Assembly: GCA_002477565.1 (NCBI GenBank)
Contig: DLQL01000040.1
Coordinates: 1,248-26,481 of the forward strand
Source of the DNA: Flavobacteriaceae bacterium UBA7433
GTDB taxonomy: Bacteria; Bacteroidota; Bacteroidia; Flavobacteriales; Flavobacteriaceae
Direction: 5' to 3'
Length of the DNA: 25,234 nt
In this document: positions 22,785-25,234 of the stretch, piece by piece
How positions within the stretch are numbered: the first letter of the stretch is position 1
Layout: each line of letters opens with the position of its first letter
Position numbers and translations under genes: made by a program
Notes under the pieces: model-generated
The model's input: only the letters and a program-made list of their open reading frames with translations
Databases searched by the model: none
Told to the model about the DNA's origin: nothing

Positions 22785-22859
22785 ATTTGATTTTTCTGTA
22801 GGTTGCTAATTATTCCGTTATTTTACAAGATGAACAAAGAACAGATTCTTAAAAACACT
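22785..22859 (+). repeat. Direct repeat, copy 2 (functional 5' end of the HD-domain gene)
   Basis: Matches 21083-21157 with three mismatches in 75 bases. It includes the upstream region and the intact ATG (22830-22832) of the HD gene. Confidence 0.93.
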
Positions 22860-23483
22860 GCCGACTTCGTAAAAGAAGCCCTTGCAAATGCAGAAGGGGG
22901 ACACGATTGGTTTCACATCGAACGCGTGACCAAAAATGCAAATCAAATTGCAAAAAAAGAACTTGCAGATCCCTTTGTAGTCGAACTGGCCGCATTGCTG
23001 CACGACATCGCCGATTCAAAATTTCACAAGGGAGACGAAAGCATTGCTCCAAAAAAGGCGCGTGCATTTCTAAACGAACAAGGTGTTTCGAAAACAGTCG
23101 CAGACCATGTAGTCCAAATCGTCAAACATGTCTCTTTTAAGGGAGGCAATTTTGAGCAAGAATTCCATTCCAAAGAATTGGAAGTGGTACAAGATGCAGA
23201 TCGTTTGGATGCGCTTGGCGCCATCGGCATCGCACGGTGCTTTGGCTATGGTGGATTTAAAAAAAGGGCTTTGTACGATCCAAAAATCAAACCCGAGCTC
23301 TCGATGACTAAAGAAGAATACAAAAAATCTACCGCACCGAGCATCAACCACTTTTACGAAAAACTATTGCTCTTAAAAGACCGAATGCACACGGATACAG
23401 GACGGAAAATAGCCACAGAAAGACATCGATTTATGGAACTCTTTTTGGCGCAGTTTTACGCAGAGTGGAACGGAACACTGTGA
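22830..23483 (+). CDS. HD-domain metal-dependent phosphohydrolase
   Basis: 217 residues. The HD-domain metal ligands are visible: H25 (GHDWFHIERV), H58-D59 (LLHDIADSKF) and D122 (VVQDADRLDALGAIGIARCF). The layout matches the YedJ-like HD phosphohydrolases; the substrate (nucleotide or other phosphoester) is unknown. ATG 22830 starts at MNKEQILKNTADFV, and the upstream TTG frame is not supported. Its first ten codons and upstream region are duplicated 1702 bases to the left in decayed form, so this gene is the one disrupted and restored at the island boundary. No strong plus-strand terminator was found after it. Confidence 0.93.
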   Translation: MNKEQILKNTADFVKEALANAEGGHDWFHIERVTKNANQIAKKELADPFVVELAALLHDIADSKFHKGDESIAPKKARAFLNEQGVSKTVADHVVQIVKHVSFKGGNFEQEFHSKELEVVQDADRLDALGAIGIARCFGYGGFKKRALYDPKIKPELSMTKEEYKKSTAPSINHFYEKLLLLKDRMHTDTGRKIATERHRFMELFLAQFYAEWNGTL

Positions 23484-23649
23484 CTGAAAGGCCCTGCTTG
23501 CTTGTATTTGGTACTTTGGGCACAAGCGAATTGTTCCTTGTTTTTAAAATAAATGTTTGAGAACACAATAAAAATAAAGGGGGTATCATCCAACCTATAT
23601 TGCAGCGTTTGATCCCACTTTCGGCGGTCTGTGGATTCGTGTGTTTTTC

Positions 23650-23678
23650 AAAAAAAGGGTTCTTTTTTATAAAAACCC
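23650..23678 (-). terminator. Rho-independent terminator after the enoyl-CoA hydratase gene
   Basis: On the minus strand GGGTTTTT...AAGAACCC (plus 23657-23678) forms an imperfect stem followed by seven T (plus A run 23650-23656), 9 bases after the hydratase stop. On the plus strand there is no T run. Confidence 0.65.
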
Positions 23679-23686
23679 AATAGGGC

Positions 23687-24463
23687 TTAAAACTTCGGTT
23701 TTCTCTTTTGTAAAAAAGCCTGGGTTCCTTCCTGAAAATCAGCCGTTCCAAAACAAGCACCAAAATTTTGAATTTCTGCTTCAAAACCGTCTCTTCCGTC
23801 CGAATAATTTGCAAGAACCGCTTGGATTGCTGTACCGAGTGCTTGGGGGGAATTGCGGCTGATTTTTTGAGCCAGTTCAAGGCAGTGAGAAAGCAAATCT
23901 TCAGGAGCCACCACTGCATTGACCAAACCTGAATTCAAAGCCGTTTCCGCAGCAATCATACCACCGGTCAAAATCAACTCCAAGGCCCTGCCCTTTCCGA
24001 CCAATTGAGGCAATCTTTGGGTACCTCCATAACCAGGAATCAAGCCTAAGGAAACCTCAGGGAGGCCCATTTTGGCATGCGCAGAGGCACACCTCAAGTG
24101 ACAAGCCATCGCCAATTCCAACCCCCCTCCCAAGGCAAAACCATTGATAGCAGCGATCACCGGCTTGGGGAAGTTTTCAATAAAATCAAACAACAAGGTC
24201 TGCCCCTGTCTTGCCAAAAGCATTCCTTCTTCTGAAGAAAAAGTTGAAAATTCGGAAATGTCTGCACCCGCCACAAAGGCTTTGTCACCTGCCCCTGTCA
24301 AAAGCACCACACGAACCGAATTGTCCGCTTTCAAAGTTACAAATACCGCGTGTAACTCTGCAATCGTATCGCTGTTCAGCGCGTTGAGTTTGGTAGGTCT
24401 GTTCACCATTACCCTCGCAACACCTGCTGCTGGAAAATCAAGAAGTGTGTTTTGAAATTTCAT
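23687..24463 (-). CDS. Enoyl-CoA hydratase/isomerase (crotonase) family protein
   Basis: 258 residues, crotonase fold. The oxyanion region is AFVAGADI (about 62-69) and INGFALGGGLELAMAC (106-121). Both hydratase glutamates are present, E116 and E136 (in GLPEVSLGLIPGYGG), with the 20-residue spacing of rat mitochondrial hydratase E144/E164, so hydration of 2-enoyl-CoA is plausible. The C-terminal part ends FQEGTQAFLQKRKPKF, typical of the family. It follows the NtrY-like kinase gene by 30 bases on the same strand and may share its transcript. The 203 bases between it and the HD gene hold its terminator and no other gene. Confidence 0.93.
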   Translation of the reverse strand: MKFQNTLLDFPAAGVARVMVNRPTKLNALNSDTIAELHAVFVTLKADNSVRVVLLTGAGDKAFVAGADISEFSTFSSEEGMLLARQGQTLLFDFIENFPKPVIAAINGFALGGGLELAMACHLRCASAHAKMGLPEVSLGLIPGYGGTQRLPQLVGKGRALELILTGGMIAAETALNSGLVNAVVAPEDLLSHCLELAQKISRNSPQALGTAIQAVLANYSDGRDGFEAEIQNFGACFGTADFQEGTQAFLQKRKPKF

Positions 24464-24493
24464 GCCGATTTGTTTTTAAGTTTTATAAAATCC

Positions 24494-25234
24494 TCAAGCT
24501 TCCTTTGTGTTGCCCTTCGGAATATGTACTGCAAACTCTGTCCCAAGCTCTTCTTGAGACTGAAAAGAAATGGTTCCTCCATAGCCTTCAATAATTTTTT
24601 TGACCATAGGAAGCCCCAAGCCCATACCGCTACTCTTGGTGGTAAACCGAGGTTCAAATACCTTTGACTTTAACGCTTCCACAATGCCTTTTCCGTTATC
24701 AAAGACCAACAACTCAATCGCGTGTTCCGATTCCGAGATGGTCAAAGTAATCTTGGGGTCTTCGAGCTCTTCCGTTGCGTGGATGGCATTTTGGATGAGG
24801 TTGGTCACAATTCGTATCAATTGTGTTTTGTCCATATTGACCGTGATTTCTTTGTCCGGACTCTGAAAGTGAATGTAGGCCTTGTCAAAAATATCCAATG
24901 CCATTTTGAGCACTCCAACCACTTCAATTCTCTCTTTTTGTTTGCTCGGCATTTGGGCAAAATCGGAAAAGGCAGTCGCAATAGAATTCATGACATCAAT
25001 CTGTTGGATCAAAGTGTCGCTGTATTCTTTTAATTTCTCTTTGCTATTGGGATCTTTGGGGTCGAAGCGTCTTTGAAAACTTTGTACGGACAGCCGCATG
25101 GGAGTCAAGGGGTTTTTGATTTCGTGCGCCACCTGTTTTGCCATTTCTCTCCACGCGTGTTCTCGTTCACTTTTTGCAAGTTTTACCGCACTTTCTTCCA
25201 AAGCATCGATCATGTTGTTGTAGGCATTGACCAG
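24494..25234 (-). CDS. NtrY-like sensor histidine kinase, C-terminal part (start outside window)
   Basis: The frame is open to the window edge; 246 residues are visible. The first residues, LVNAYNNMIDALEESAVKLA, look like the end of a HAMP linker. The HisKA domain has the acceptor His in QVAHEIKNPLTPMRLSVQ; the HATPase domain has N-box NLIQNAIHATEEL, G1 DNGKGI, F-box FEPRFTTKSSGMGLGLP and G2 YGGTISF. The HEIKNPLTPMRLS H-box is that of the NtrY/NtrB-like group. The N-terminal sensor and membrane part are missing from the window. No response regulator is visible in what can be seen. Confidence 0.9.
   Translation of the reverse strand: MVNAYNNMIDALEESAVKLAKSEREHAWREMAKQVAHEIKNPLTPMRLSVQSFQRRFDPKDPNSKEKLKEYSDTLIQQIDVMNSIATAFSDFAQMPSKQKERIEVVGVLKMALDIFDKAYIHFQSPDKEITVNMDKTQLIRIVTNLIQNAIHATEELEDPKITLTISESEHAIELLVFDNGKGIVEALKSKVFEPRFTTKSSGMGLGLPMVKKIIEGYGGTISFQSQEELGTEFAVHIPKGNTKEA

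Noticed and set aside
22671..22790. A 39-codon open plus-strand frame ending VEKSDRSETNGQIIEWIAI before TGA
   Set aside because: It has no start codon and no upstream gene in frame. It might be the tail of a lost cargo gene, but chance is as likely.
21083..22859. The island as a classical insertion sequence
   Set aside because: There is no transposase, the repeats are direct and 75 bases long rather than terminal inverted repeats with a short target duplication, and the repeat is part of a host gene.
23484..23649. Searched the gap after the HD gene for an ncRNA or tRNA
   Set aside because: No cloverleaf and no conserved structure beyond the minus-strand terminator at 23650-23678.

Overview
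The window looks like a chromosomal segment of a gliding member of the Flavobacteriia (Bacteroidota). The evidence is the gliding-motility pair gldE-gldD, an HU gene followed by a tiny Lys/Arg-rich protein, a DUF3127 protein, lipoproteins with Bacteroidota-style signal peptides, few Shine-Dalgarno sequences, and repeated copies of the Bacteroidota -7 promoter element TAnnTTTG at sensible distances from starts. Most genes are ordinary housekeeping genes. No rRNA, tRNA, CRISPR array, transposase or integrase was seen.

Layout. 1-2790: end of a probable M16-type protein, an EamA permease (-), a two-gene unit of small lipoproteins (HMA domain, then Cys-rich) with a terminator, and an alpha/beta hydrolase (-). 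2952-7479: heme A synthase ctaA (+), converging on the leftward cluster mutY-ssb-gldE-gldD, in which gldE and gldD overlap by ATGA. 7609-9727: HU, a 29-residue basic protein and RNase E/G, the last behind a structured leader, ending at a two-way terminator. 9832-12027: purK-purE and a degenerate Rieske-like lipoprotein, all leftward. 12135-14237: greA and a HIT protein (+), converging on an orphan sensor kinase (-). 14493-18116: DUF3127, pyrH-frr (+), rsmG (-) and a fatty-acid desaturase (+). 18214-20343: a class I aminotransferase and a small MscS channel. 20363-23483: tsaB (-), an accessory island, and an HD phosphohydrolase (+). 23687-25234: an enoyl-CoA hydratase preceded by an NtrY-like kinase cut by the window edge (both -).

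The most unusual part is 21083-22859. A 75-base imperfect direct repeat (3 mismatches) covers the upstream region and first codons of the HD-domain gene. One copy is the working 5' end of that gene; the other lies 1702 bases upstream, next to the tsaB promoter, with its ATG changed to ATA and an early stop. Between them lies visibly AT-rich DNA with a small membrane ORF and an unrecognised single-pass membrane protein of about 325 residues. This looks like an insertion into the 5' end of the HD gene that left or brought a replacement 5' end. It is the best candidate here for an undescribed accessory system, although no function can be assigned from sequence alone.

Smaller points of interest: a possible ribosomal or nucleic-acid-binding micro-protein missed by normal ORF length limits, a hairpin-rich leader before RNase E/G, an SSB-like C-terminal tip on the DUF3127 protein, a Rieske-like lipoprotein lacking its last histidine ligand, and paired inverted heptamers in front of the aminotransferase.
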